Counted from the stretch's first letter, positions 24,523 to 34,671 are shown. The stretch is 64,000 bases of DNA from Tenacibaculum sp. 190130A14a (GCF_964048965.1 NZ_OZ040189.1:2418001-2482000), one strand, 5' to 3'. Made by a program: numbers and translations. The notes: generated from the sequence alone by a model not told the origin.

Positions 24523-27500
24523 TTATTTCTTCAGAACTATTTTTTTACTCTTTATTCCAACAGCTGTTTTAACTTTTACGATATATACACCCGTCTCAAC
24601 TATTGGTAAATCAATACTATCTTTTCCTGTTCCTTCAAAATTGGCCTGATAAATCAAAGATCCTAATGTGTTATACAAAGATAACTCATATTTTTCGTTA
24701 TAAATTCCATCAACAAACAGCATACGATTCGAATTATACAATTTAATTCCATCTATAGTTACTTCTGGAATGAAGGTCTTAATTTTTGTGTGTAAGTAAA
24801 ACCTACCTACTCCATTTTCTCCTTTAGACAACGTTAATTGATAATCCTCTTTAGTTAAATCAATAAGTTTAGCTAGTTCTTTATCTTCAAAAAATACCTT
24901 TGCTTCTTCTGGTAATGAAATTCCTTCTAAAGATACAACTATTGACGTTCCTTCTTGTGCTTTAATTCCAACAGGAATAACATTGGCATCATTTCCTTCA
25001 ATAGGCAAAGATTGGTAGATAAAATTATTATCTGAAGAGCCATCTACCAAACGTGTATAAATATCAAATCCAGCTCCATCAAAGTTTCCAACATCATACC
25101 CTGGATCTAATCCTTTTGTTCCATTAGTTCGATAACTAATATTTGTTGTTACAATGGTTCCTTTTGATGCCAAAGATAATTTAATGGTAGGCACTTCAGT
25201 TCCTCTACTAAACGCTCCTCCTGTTACAGGTTGTAATGCTCTCTGAGCTTCTTTAAAAGAAATTGAACTTGCACTACTACTTACTTTTACAAGGAATCCT
25301 TGTCCTGGAGCTACATAGGCTGCTGCACTTACCAATGTTTTAGGTACATATTTGCTTTGAGAATTATCCCAAACATAGGCTCCTACATACATAGGGTCAA
25401 AGTTAGCCAAGTTATCATTTACAAAATTGGCCCCTCCATTTTCATTCATAGGTAAAAACGCAGTGTACGGATTTCCTATCGAATTCCATTGTCCTGCCAC
25501 AATTGATTGATTGATATCTGAAGTTTCTATGGTTCCAATAAATGAAACTGCTCCATCCGTTCCACGAGATATTGCGTAGCTTTTTCCTTTTTCAAAAGTA
25601 ATGCTATTGGATGCTAAATCGTCTGTTGTATAATACACCCATTTATCTCCAGAGGCTCTATTATCATCATAATACCCTACTGCATATCTATTAGGTGTTA
25701 CAGTTGGATTTATTCGTATATTGTTTTCTGGATTCTCAACAAAATCTTTAATACTTTGTCCTGAAACAGGTGCAGAAATAATACTCCATTTATTAGCTAC
25801 TAATCCACCTCTTTCATAAGTAACCTGTCCATTTGAAATACCTTTTACAATAAGTACTCCACTTTTGTTTGTTGATGATTTTATGGTTACGACACCATTA
25901 TTTGTAAAATCTTCATTTACCAACACACCTCCATCTTCACCAACATCAAATGAAGTAAAAAAGTCTACAAATAAATCATTTACCTCAACAGTGATATCTG
26001 ATTCTACAATTGGAGTAGTTACACTATTAGGAATAATAACATTACTTGTTGTTTGCGGTGCAGCATTTCCTATCCAATTGTTTGTTTCTTGCCAATTCGT
26101 ATCAACATTTCCAGACCAAACTACCGAATTACAGTTTTCGCTAAAATTAGCTATTACATCTTTATCCCAAGTTGATAAATATGAAGCAGATGCATCGTCA
26201 ACTTCTATACATGTTAAATAATCATTGAATCTCGCATTAAAATCAGCCATGAGATTATTGTTTCCATTTCTAACATCAAGTGACACTAGCAATGTTTGCG
26301 TAACCCCCAACTCTTCTAATTGTGGACAATTCGTAACATCTAAATAAGTGTATTGATTTTTACTTGCTCTAAGTTTCTTAAGATTTGGATTATTGACTGT
26401 TAATGTTCTGATTTTGTTAGAACGTAATTCAACTTCTTCTAAAGTCGGAATAACTGATAAATCTAATTCTGTTAAATCATTTTCAGCAACATTTAAGATT
26501 CTCAAACTTGAATTACTTGAAAGGTTTAATGCAGTTAAGTCATTATAATCTAAATTTAAAGATTCTAATAATGTAAAGGCTTCTATTCCTGTTACATCTG
26601 AAATATTTTGACTACTAATATCTAAAGCTATCACTTTTTCTATTTTAGATGTAGCTACTTGATTATCATTTGCAATTCCATTCCCCATGCTTGAACTATT
26701 TCCGACCGCAACAACATTACCATCTGCATCATGTGTTTCTAAATAATTCTCAAAATTAGCATCTGCTATATATGTGAGTTCGCAATACAAAGCGTAGTTT
26801 GCACTAGCATCTTTATGCCAAATAGCTGAATCTGGATTTATATCGTCTACTTCAATACAATTTAACCCAGTATTTCCTTGAGCGTCAAACCAAGTGAAGT
26901 TAGTATTATTTCCATTAGCTACATTTAAAGAGGTTAATTGATTATTGGCAATTCTTAATTGTAAAATACTTGAACAAGCAGATATATTTAAGTTGGTAAA
27001 ATTATTATCATTAATATTTAATGATCTTAATAATGGATTATTAGAGATATCTATTGTAGACAGGTTATTATTATTACTTTGTAAAGTTTCTAATTTAGTA
27101 AGGCTTGAAATATCAAGAGTTCCAATTGGATTTCCGCCAGTAATTAACTGCATCAATTCAGTATTAGTGCTAATATCTATGTTAGTAAGCTTATTATCTT
27201 CAAGGCTTAGATGTGTAAGTTTTGAATTCTGACTTATATCTATAGTTTCTAGATTAGATCTACGACATATTAATAACTCAATGGATTTAAAGCCTTCTAT
27301 CCCTGTTAAGTCGGAAATATCATTATCTTGAATAATTAGGCTAGTTTCATTTTCTATTAAAGCTGTGTAAACATAATCATCGTTCGCTATACCATTACCG
27401 AAACCTCTACCTTCTAATAAAGCTTCAAAATTATCATCTGGAACATAAGTCATTCTACAATACTCTGCATAGTTCGCGGTTGCATCTTTTAACCAAGTTC

Positions 27501-30500
27501 CTAATAATGCAGCAGCAGCTGGATCCTCTACTGAAATACATGTTAAACTAGGATTACCTGTAACGTCTACATTATCTAAATCAGCATTATTACCACTACG
27601 AAGGTTCAATCTTGTTAATGAAGCATTTTTACAAGACAAATTGTCTAAGGTATTTTGATTACCTAAATCTAAAGTGGTAAGAGAAGTACTGTCACATATT
27701 AATCGACTTAGATTCAAATTATTGCTTAAATCTATTTCAGCAATACTTGTATTGCTGAACGATAAGTAAAACAAATCTAATTGTTTGGTTACATCTAAAC
27801 TTGTAAGCGAATTTTTACCACATTCTAAGTTTTCTAACAATACATTATTTTGAATATTTAACGAAGTAATATTAGTATTCTCACAATATAAAGAGACTAA
27901 ATTCAATTGATTACTTACATCTATAGTATTTACACTATTATTCGTAACCGTTAAGCTTGTTAAATCATTATTTGTAACATCAATACTAGTTAAGTTATTA
28001 TCTGCTAGATTTAAGAACTTTAAAGCGACATTGGTACTTATATCTAAAGTAGTAAGACTATTGTTTGAGGCTTCTAAACTTTCTAAAACGGTCAAACCTG
28101 TAATATCTAAGCTTGTAAGTCCTGTGTTTCCAATAGTTATATTTTCTAATAACTTATTTTTTGTTAAGTCTAAACTGGTATTTGTTAAGGAATTATCATC
28201 AATCCATAAGCGAATTAAACTAACAAAATCTTCAATTCCTGTAAAATCTTCAATTCCCTCATTTCTAGGAGTTAATAATTGTATGTTTTCAATTTTAGCT
28301 GTTGGTACCAAATTGTCATCAATAATTCCATTTCCGAGACTATTCGAACTTCCTAAAGCGACTGTTCCTCCATATTCATTATGTGTTTCTAAATAGGCCT
28401 CAAAATTAGCATCTGGAATGCTTGTAAATCTACAGTATTCAGCAAAACTAGCGGTAACGTCTTTATCCCAACTGGCTAAATAAGCTCCTGTGGGATCATC
28501 AACTTCAATGCATGTTAAATTAGGGCAACCATCTACTTCAAAGTCTGTAAAACTGCTATTGTTTCCATTTCTTGCATTTAACTCTACTAATTCACTATTG
28601 TTTCGTGCACTAAATTCTGTCAACTTGGTATTCTTACTTATATCTATAGAGGTAATATTGGTTTCATCTAAATTTAACTCTTCTAAGTTCGTTAAACCAC
28701 TCACATCAAAAGAAGTAAACGGGTTTTTGGCCAAATTTAGGTAATCCAATAATGGATTATTTTTTAGATCAATTTCAGTAAATTGGTTTAAAGACCCTAT
28801 TATTCTTGTTAAATTGACATTTTTACTTACATCTATACTACTTAAGGTTGTTTCGTGAATTTGCAAATCTTCTAATAAGATATTATTACTTACATCTAAA
28901 CCTGTTAAGTTGTTTGTAGAAATGATTAATTCTTTAAGCGCTGTATTAGTAGCAAGGTTAACAGATGTAAGACTATTACGAGATATTTCTACCCTTTCTA
29001 ATCCTGTTAAATTTGAAATATCAATACTGGTTAGTCCCATACTACTAGCCTCAATTCTTTTTAAATTTGTATTGGCAGTAAGATCCAAATGGGTATTGGT
29101 TAGTACATTATTAAATATAAATAGTACTTGTAGTGAAGTAAACGCTTCCAAACCTGTTAGATCTGTAATCCCTTGAAATCCGACAAACAAATCGGTTACA
29201 TTTTCAATATTGGCAGTTTTCACATAGTTATCATTAGCAATTCCGTTCCCCATACTTGTTGGATCTCCGACCGCTACATTATTATTGTTAGCATCATGTG
29301 TTTCAAGATAATCTTCAAATCTATCATCTGGTATATAGCTCCAGTTACAATCATTACTAAAACTTGTAGTAGCATCTTTTTCCCAACTATTCAAGTAGCT
29401 AGCAGAAGTATCATCTACTTGAATACATAAAAGATTAGAATTTCCTGTTGCATACAATTCTATATCGCTACTATTGTTTCCATTTTTTAAGTTTAAAGAG
29501 GTCAATGCTCCATTTTGAAGTTCTCCGTACTCAAAATCGGGACTATTACTAAAATCTAATTCAGATACTTGGCTACCGTAAGTATACACTTCTATTAATT
29601 TTGTCAAGCCAGATACATCTAAAGCCGTCAATGATGTGTTTCCATTGACACCAATATCTTCAAGATTTACATTTTGAGAAACGTCTAATGATGTTAATGT
29701 TGGAGTATCTTCTATAAATAAATCAGTAAGGTTTACCAAAGTACTAACATCTATAGTGGTCAATTGATTCTCTCCACAACTTAACGTTTGTAAAAGCGCG
29801 TTATTAGAAACATCTAATGTAGTCAATGCATTATCTCCACAATATAGTCTAGTTAAATTGGTATTGCTACTTGTATTAAGTGCTGTTAACTCGTTTTCTC
29901 TTATCCTAAAATCAGAAAGCATCAAGTTAGAACTTATATCTATTGCGGTAAAGTTATTCCTATCTACATTTAAATAGTTCAGGTTCGTATTAGAACTTAA
30001 ATCTATCGTAGACAAGTTATTATTTCCTAGCCATGCCCTTCCTAACTTTGTCAAATTAGATAAGTTTATACTCGTAAGTCCCATATCACTACAAGTAATT
30101 TCCGTTAAATTTGTATTTGCAGTTATATCTAAACTAGAAACCGTATTCCCATAAGCCTGTAACGTTTTTAAGGCTGTGAATCCCTCCAATCCTGTAAAAT
30201 CTGTAATTCCTTGGTTAGAGATATTCAAATAAAGTATATTTTTTATTTGTTCGGTTCCAACATAATCATCATTGGCAATACCATTTCCCATACTCGTAAT
30301 ATCACCTACTGGAACTACTCCTCCAACTGAATTATGTGTTTCTAAATAAGCTTCAAAATTATCATCTGGAACATAGGTTTGAGTACAAAACAATTTATAC
30401 TCCGTTTGGGCATCTTTACGCGTAAATGTTGTCTCTGCATATGATGTATCATCAACACTTACACAAGTTAACCCAGGATTGTTTCGAATATCAAAATCTC

Positions 30501-32433
30501 GATGATCTAAATTGGTGTTGTTTCCGTTTTTAATATTTAAATAGGTCAATTGATTGTAGGCAATTGACAAATCAACTAAAGCAACATTCTTTGAAACATC
30601 TAAACTTGTAATACTATTACTTTCTGCATATAATTCAATTAACTTTACATTATTACTTACATCTAAACTTGTTAAGTTATTTTCATATACCTGTAACTCC
30701 AATAACTCTGGGTTTTGAGAAAGATCTAAACTTGTAAGATTATTTTCCACACAATCTAAGTCTTCTAATATTGGAAGATTGGTAACATCTAAACTTGTTA
30801 AGTTGTTATCATAACATGTTAATTTTTTCAATTTCGTGTTATTCGATACATCAAGACTTGCTATTTGATTCCTGGCGCAGCTTATTGACTCTAGATCAAT
30901 ATTATGAGAAATATCTATTGACGTTAACTGATTTTGAAAAGCATCAATTCTTGTTAATGCAGTATTGTTACTAATATCAATTGATGTTAACTCATTTCTA
31001 AAAACTTGAACTATTTTTAGGTTTACATTTTTAGTAATATCTATACTTTGTAACCCCATTCTGTAACAATTTAACTCTTCTAAAGCTAGATTATAAGAAA
31101 GGTTTAAACTTGTCATTGTATTATCTTGACAATCGAGTTTCTTTAACGCGGTAAATCCTTCAATACCTGTTAAATCTGTAATCCCTAAATTATCAATATC
31201 TAACTCTTCTACATCAGCTATTCTATTGGTTGTTACATAATCATCATTGGCAATACCATTTCCCATACTCGAAGCATCTCCTACTGACACAGTATTTCCA
31301 TTAGCATCATGTGTTTCTAAATAGTTTTCAAAATTATCATCAGGAACATAGGTCCAATCACAATCTTCGTTAAAAGAGGTTCCCGAATCTACAGTCCATA
31401 ACGCTAAGCTAGACAACGAACTATCATCAACAGTAATACATAAAAGATTGTAATTAGCGCGTGCACTAAACGTTTGTATGAGTGCATTATTACCATTTCT
31501 AAAATCTAAAGACGTTAATTCATTATCGTCAAGATCAACTTTGAGTAAATTTGTATTAGCTGTTAAATCTAAACTTGTTATTGGATTCGATTCTGTTGTA
31601 AGCTCTTTTAATGATAAATTTTGGGAAATGTCTAACGATGTTATATCATTTTGAGCACAATTAAGAACCTCTAATTTTTGAAAAGCGGCAATTCCCTCTA
31701 AACTGCCAATATTTTGATTGGAAACATCTAATGATATTACCTCTTTAATTCTCACCGTATAAACATAATTATCATTTGCTACGCCGTTCCCCATTCCATT
31801 TGCTTCTAGAAAAGCTTCAAAATTATCATCTGGAATTGTACTTACTCCACAATTTTCATCAAATGATGTATGAGCATCTACGTTCCATAACACCAAGCTT
31901 GATAAAGCAATATTATCAACAGTAATACAAAACAACTGATAATTTGCTATAGCTCTAAATGTTTTTATAATACCATTATTCCCATTTCTAAAATCAAATG
32001 TTATCAAATCATTGTCGGATACATCAACGCGCTCAAGTTTTGTATTTGCTATCAAGCTTAAGTTAACAAGATCATTTGAGATTGCTGAAAATTCTAATAA
32101 CTCTAAATTAGCTGATAAGTCTATAGTGCTAATACTATTGCCATCTACATTTAAAAATTGAAGACTTTGAAAAGCTTCAATACCAGAGATATTAGAAATA
32201 CCCTTATTGGAAACATTTAAAGAGGTTACATTTTCAATATTCGCAATAATGACATAATTATCATTAGCAATACCGTTTCCCATACTTGATGCATCTCCTA
32301 TTGAAACCGTATTTCCATCGGCATCATGCGTTTCTAAGTAGTTTTCAAAATTATCGTCTGGAACATAGGTTTGTTGTCCTACTACTAAATTACTTAATAG
32401 TAAAAGCAAAATAGATAATAGTTTTAATTTCAT
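24523..32433 (-). CDS. Giant leucine-rich-repeat surface protein with T9SS sorting domain
   Basis: A 2636-aa protein with signal peptide (1-19) and eight large tandem modules starting near residues 20, 198, 361, 686, 1033, 1337, 1663 and 1887. Each begins with a header like 'YVPDDNFENYLETHDADGN' and 'SMGNGIANDNYV', continues with LRRs of the 'LTSLDVSNNTKLKKL' type (about 21-residue period), and closes with a cap containing two cysteines ('LTCISVDD...C'). From about 2106 a beta-rich module shared with the 731-aa protein follows, ending in a type A T9SS sorting domain ('GVYIVKVKTAVGIKSKKIVLKK'). It is likely a surface adhesin or ligand-binding protein secreted through the Por system. Upstream on the same strand are the 57-aa basic protein and TPR-HTH regulator; a short peptide gene follows after 10 bases. 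Confidence 0.92.
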   Translation of the reverse strand: MKLKLLSILLLLLSNLVVGQQTYVPDDNFENYLETHDADGNTVSIGDASSMGNGIANDNYVIIANIENVTSLNVSNKGISNISGIEAFQSLQFLNVDGNSISTIDLSANLELLEFSAISNDLVNLSLIANTKLERVDVSDNDLITFDFRNGNNGIIKTFRAIANYQLFCITVDNIALSSLVLWNVDAHTSFDENCGVSTIPDDNFEAFLEANGMGNGVANDNYVYTVRIKEVISLDVSNQNIGSLEGIAAFQKLEVLNCAQNDITSLDISQNLSLKELTTESNPITSLDLTANTNLLKVDLDDNELTSLDFRNGNNALIQTFSARANYNLLCITVDDSSLSSLALWTVDSGTSFNEDCDWTYVPDDNFENYLETHDANGNTVSVGDASSMGNGIANDDYVTTNRIADVEELDIDNLGITDLTGIEGFTALKKLDCQDNTMTSLNLSYNLALEELNCYRMGLQSIDITKNVNLKIVQVFRNELTSIDISNNTALTRIDAFQNQLTSIDISHNIDLESISCARNQIASLDVSNNTKLKKLTCYDNNLTSLDVTNLPILEDLDCVENNLTSLDLSQNPELLELQVYENNLTSLDVSNNVKLIELYAESNSITSLDVSKNVALVDLSIAYNQLTYLNIKNGNNTNLDHRDFDIRNNPGLTCVSVDDTSYAETTFTRKDAQTEYKLFCTQTYVPDDNFEAYLETHNSVGGVVPVGDITSMGNGIANDDYVGTEQIKNILYLNISNQGITDFTGLEGFTALKTLQAYGNTVSSLDITANTNLTEITCSDMGLTSINLSNLTKLGRAWLGNNNLSTIDLSSNTNLNYLNVDRNNFTAIDISSNLMLSDFRIRENELTALNTSSNTNLTRLYCGDNALTTLDVSNNALLQTLSCGENQLTTIDVSTLVNLTDLFIEDTPTLTSLDVSQNVNLEDIGVNGNTSLTALDVSGLTKLIEVYTYGSQVSELDFSNSPDFEYGELQNGALTSLNLKNGNNSSDIELYATGNSNLLCIQVDDTSASYLNSWEKDATTSFSNDCNWSYIPDDRFEDYLETHDANNNNVAVGDPTSMGNGIANDNYVKTANIENVTDLFVGFQGITDLTGLEAFTSLQVLFIFNNVLTNTHLDLTANTNLKRIEASSMGLTSIDISNLTGLERVEISRNSLTSVNLATNTALKELIISTNNLTGLDVSNNILLEDLQIHETTLSSIDVSKNVNLTRIIGSLNQFTEIDLKNNPLLDYLNLAKNPFTSFDVSGLTNLEELNLDETNITSIDISKNTKLTEFSARNNSELVELNARNGNNSSFTDFEVDGCPNLTCIEVDDPTGAYLASWDKDVTASFAEYCRFTSIPDANFEAYLETHNEYGGTVALGSSNSLGNGIIDDNLVPTAKIENIQLLTPRNEGIEDFTGIEDFVSLIRLWIDDNSLTNTSLDLTKNKLLENITIGNTGLTSLDITGLTVLESLEASNNSLTTLDISTNVALKFLNLADNNLTSIDVTNNDLTSLTVTNNSVNTIDVSNQLNLVSLYCENTNITSLNIQNNVLLENLECGKNSLTSLDVTKQLDLFYLSFSNTSIAEIDLSNNLNLSRLICDSTSLTTLDLGNQNTLDNLSCKNASLTRLNLRSGNNADLDNVDVTGNPSLTCISVEDPAAAALLGTWLKDATANYAEYCRMTYVPDDNFEALLEGRGFGNGIANDDYVYTALIENETSLIIQDNDISDLTGIEGFKSIELLICRRSNLETIDISQNSKLTHLSLEDNKLTNIDISTNTELMQLITGGNPIGTLDISSLTKLETLQSNNNNLSTIDISNNPLLRSLNINDNNFTNLNISACSSILQLRIANNQLTSLNVANGNNTNFTWFDAQGNTGLNCIEVDDINPDSAIWHKDASANYALYCELTYIADANFENYLETHDADGNVVAVGNSSSMGNGIANDNQVATSKIEKVIALDISSQNISDVTGIEAFTLLESLNLDYNDLTALNLSSNSSLRILNVAENDLTELDLSVIPTLEEVELRSNKIRTLTVNNPNLKKLRASKNQYTYLDVTNCPQLEELGVTQTLLVSLDVRNGNNNLMADFNARFNDYLTCIEVDDASASYLSTWDKDVIANFSENCNSVVWSGNVDTNWQETNNWIGNAAPQTTSNVIIPNSVTTPIVESDITVEVNDLFVDFFTSFDVGEDGGVLVNEDFTNNGVVTIKSSTNKSGVLIVKGISNGQVTYERGGLVANKWSIISAPVSGQSIKDFVENPENNIRINPTVTPNRYAVGYYDDNRASGDKWVYYTTDDLASNSITFEKGKSYAISRGTDGAVSFIGTIETSDINQSIVAGQWNSIGNPYTAFLPMNENGGANFVNDNLANFDPMYVGAYVWDNSQSKYVPKTLVSAAAYVAPGQGFLVKVSSSASSISFKEAQRALQPVTGGAFSRGTEVPTIKLSLASKGTIVTTNISYRTNGTKGLDPGYDVGNFDGAGFDIYTRLVDGSSDNNFIYQSLPIEGNDANVIPVGIKAQEGTSIVVSLEGISLPEEAKVFFEDKELAKLIDLTKEDYQLTLSKGENGVGRFYLHTKIKTFIPEVTIDGIKLYNSNRMLFVDGIYNEKYELSLYNTLGSLIYQANFEGTGKDSIDLPIVETGVYIVKVKTAVGIKSKKIVLKK

Positions 32434-32492
32434 CGGAACAATTTGAGAGGTTAGTGAGTTTTACAGTATTTAAAAAGGTGTTTAGTTAAAGT

Positions 32493-32666
32493 TTATGACA
32501 TAAACTCAATCTTAATTATTTTCATCTTATAACCATTAAAAGCCTTCTCAAGTCTTACCCTAGATAACCAAAAAACTCTCCCATTATGAAGTAATGGGAA
32601 AAACAAAAAAGTGTCTTTCTTAACTCTTACCTTACGCCTTTTGTTCTTTCTAATTTTAATCTGCAT
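32493..32666 (-). CDS. Small basic protein, paralogue of the one at 17740
   Basis: 57 aa from ATG 32664-32666, very basic at the start (MQIKIRKNKRRKVRVKK), then FLFFPLLHNGRVFWLSRVRLEKAFNGYKMKIIKI, matching the 64-aa paralogue. The frame is open 17 codons further upstream to ATG 32717, but the extra residues have no counterpart in the paralogue and would cover a 30-base palindrome (32671-32700), so I prefer the inner start. It sits between the 620-aa regulator and the 2636-aa LRR protein on the minus strand; the giant gene starts 59 bases after its stop. No signal peptide or known domain is seen; the function is unknown. Confidence 0.78.
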   Translation of the reverse strand: MQIKIRKNKRRKVRVKKDTFLFFPLLHNGRVFWLSRVRLEKAFNGYKMKIIKIEFMS

Positions 32667-32670
32667 TATC

Positions 32671-32700
32671 GATTCATACTTATGGTTATAAATATGAATC
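32671..32700. promoter_or_regulatory. 30-base palindrome just before the 57-aa gene start
   Basis: gattcata (32671-32678) pairs with tatgaatc (32693-32700), and the inner ttat/ataa pair as well, with one mismatch and a 4-base loop. It lies 4 bases before the preferred ATG, so as RNA it would be next to the ribosome-binding region; as DNA it could be an operator. Confidence 0.5.
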
Positions 32701-32739
32701 AAAGAAAAAAAATACAACGTATTTTATAGTATTTATCTC

Positions 32740-32771
32740 CGGACAAAAAGCGGACAAAAAGCGGACAAAAC
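32740..32771. repeat. Three 11-bp direct repeats upstream of locus I
   Basis: cggacaaaaag is repeated at 32740-32750 and 32751-32761, then cggacaaaac at 32762-32771. The 11-bp period is about one helical turn, as in operators bound cooperatively on one DNA face. It lies between the 620-aa regulator and the 57-aa gene, matching the place and ACAAAAA core of the repeat at 18042-18065. Confidence 0.6.
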
Positions 32772-32808
32772 ACTAAACCACTAATAAACAAACAGATAAA
32801 ACAAGCTA

Positions 32809-34671
32809 TTAAGATGCTTCTAAAAACTCTAATAAGGAATGTCCTTTGGGCGCATTGATCTTTTTTCTCAACCTAGATCTGCTTCGAACAACACTATCTT
32901 GAGATATTGCTAACATACTTGCAATTTCATTGGTATCTAAGTACAATTTTTCCATAGCAATCAAACGTTCTTCCGATTTAGTTAAATCGAATCCTTTACT
33001 TTTTATTTTTAAGAAGAAACTCGGATATACATTTTTAAACTTTTCTTTAAAAGTATACCAATCGTCATTCGTTAAAATTTTATTCGTTGTTAAATCTTGC
33101 AACTTATCAATAGACTTTTGCGCTCCTATTTCTTCTTTGAGTTTTTGTATTTCTTCTGAAAGTGATTCCTGAGTTTTACTCTTCTCTAATAGCAATTGTG
33201 TAAACTCTGCTAACTCCTTTTTATTCTTGGCTATTTTTTTATCTAAAGCTTTTCTCTTCTGTTTCCCCAATAACCAGATATAATAAGAAACGGTTATTGA
33301 AATTATTACAATTGACAATAATAGTAACCACAACATGTTTCGTTTACTTTTTTCTATTTCTTGATCTTTTTCAAGTAAAGAAATTTGCGTTTCTTTTTTA
33401 TAAATTTCGTTGTCTTTTCTTTCTGACTCAAATTGTGATTGATAATATAAAAACCTATTCGTTCTTACTTCATCTTCGAATGCTTCATTCGCCTCTATAT
33501 ACTTTTGTTGATGCTGCGCTCCTTTTATGTACTCCTTTTTTAATAAATATAATTCTGCTAATTCTCTTTCCGCCTGTATGTAATTACTAATGTCATTAAC
33601 CTTTTCCTTTTTTGCCACGAACTCATTTAATATTTCTATTGCTTTACTATAATTCCCTACCTTTTTATAGTACTGTGCTTTTGGTAATAACATAACTGAA
33701 TTATAGTACTCTGGTGCATCCGTTAAAAAACGTTGTTCATTTGCTAAATCTAAATGTTTCTTCGCCTTTATTATATCATTTTTATTCAAATAGTACTTTA
33801 ATTTACCAACCTCTGCATGTATTTTAATTCTTGATTTGACTACAGGATGTGAAATACTATCAGCATAATACAATGCTGAATCTACATACCTTTTTGCCGT
33901 TTCGAATTCTTTTTTACTCAAATAATTCCCTGCTAATTGAATATAAATAGTACTTATCCCTTTATATTCTTTGCCTTTTAAGAGCTCTTTTAAAACTTTT
34001 TTTCTTTCAAAAATAGCTTTGTCATAAAACTTGTTTCTTCCGTAAATACTAGCTAGTTCAGATAAAGCATAATTAGCATATAGTTTATCTCCTAATATTG
34101 CATACAACTTATAGGATTCTTCATATCTTTCTAATGATGTTAAAAAGTCCTTTAAGTTTACATATACCTGCCCAGCAAAATATCTAGCATCTGCTGCAAA
34201 AATTGAATCTCCACTTATCAAAAATAAATCTCCTGATTTATCATAGTCTTTTGCAGCTTTTTCTAATAATTCCTGATTAAAATAAGCTCCTGCCCTTTTT
34301 AAAAGTAAATGTCCTTCTGATTTTTCAGTTGTAAATTTTTCTTTGTGTTTTAACATTTGCTCAACTACATATATGGCAGAATCTGCTTTACCTCCATAAA
34401 TATACTTTTGCGCAATAAAACGTGTTTTAGAAGCCGCTAAATCAAAATCTCCAAGTTTTTTAGCTAATTGAATAACGTCTTCCAAATATTTGAATTGTTC
34501 TGGATGCTTTTCTTTTATCATTTGATGAGATAAAGTATCAAGTAATTTTAACTTTAATTCATCCTGTTTTGCTTCAATTAATTGTTGTTGAAGTGAGTCT
34601 ATTTTGGTTTGTGAGAAACCAGATAGCACTATACCGAATATAAAAATTGCGAGGGAAAAATTTCTAATCAT
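32809..34671 (-). CDS. TPR-transmembrane-HTH (LuxR-like) regulator, locus I
   Basis: A 620-aa paralogue of the regulator at 18161-19993. Signal-like segment 1-20 (ending GFSQ), TPR repeats (about 30-400), membrane helix at about 447-468 (LWLLLLSIVIISITVSYYIWLL), coiled coil (about 475-530), and C-terminal HTH (about 560-612: 'LTKSEERLIAMEKLYLDTNEIASMLAIS', then 'SRSRLRKKINAPKGHSLLEFL'). The TPR region is predicted periplasmic and the HTH cytoplasmic. Downstream on the same strand are an 11-bp repeat array, the 57-aa basic protein and the giant LRR protein, its probable targets. No AATAGGG-N16-TGTACA element lies upstream, so unlike its paralogue it seems to be outside the sigma regulon. Confidence 0.85.
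   Translation of the reverse strand: MIRNFSLAIFIFGIVLSGFSQTKIDSLQQQLIEAKQDELKLKLLDTLSHQMIKEKHPEQFKYLEDVIQLAKKLGDFDLAASKTRFIAQKYIYGGKADSAIYVVEQMLKHKEKFTTEKSEGHLLLKRAGAYFNQELLEKAAKDYDKSGDLFLISGDSIFAADARYFAGQVYVNLKDFLTSLERYEESYKLYAILGDKLYANYALSELASIYGRNKFYDKAIFERKKVLKELLKGKEYKGISTIYIQLAGNYLSKKEFETAKRYVDSALYYADSISHPVVKSRIKIHAEVGKLKYYLNKNDIIKAKKHLDLANEQRFLTDAPEYYNSVMLLPKAQYYKKVGNYSKAIEILNEFVAKKEKVNDISNYIQAERELAELYLLKKEYIKGAQHQQKYIEANEAFEDEVRTNRFLYYQSQFESERKDNEIYKKETQISLLEKDQEIEKSKRNMLWLLLLSIVIISITVSYYIWLLGKQKRKALDKKIAKNKKELAEFTQLLLEKSKTQESLSEEIQKLKEEIGAQKSIDKLQDLTTNKILTNDDWYTFKEKFKNVYPSFFLKIKSKGFDLTKSEERLIAMEKLYLDTNEIASMLAISQDSVVRSRSRLRKKINAPKGHSLLEFLEAS

Noticed and set aside
26110..32380. Regularly spaced short DNA repeats resembling a CRISPR array
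   Set aside because: They are the codons of leucine-rich repeats in one open frame; the repeats vary in sequence and have no unique spacers.
24523..32433. Internalin-like invasion protein of a pathogen
   Set aside because: LRR modules with T9SS ends are common in free-living Bacteroidota; nothing in the window supports a host-invasion role.
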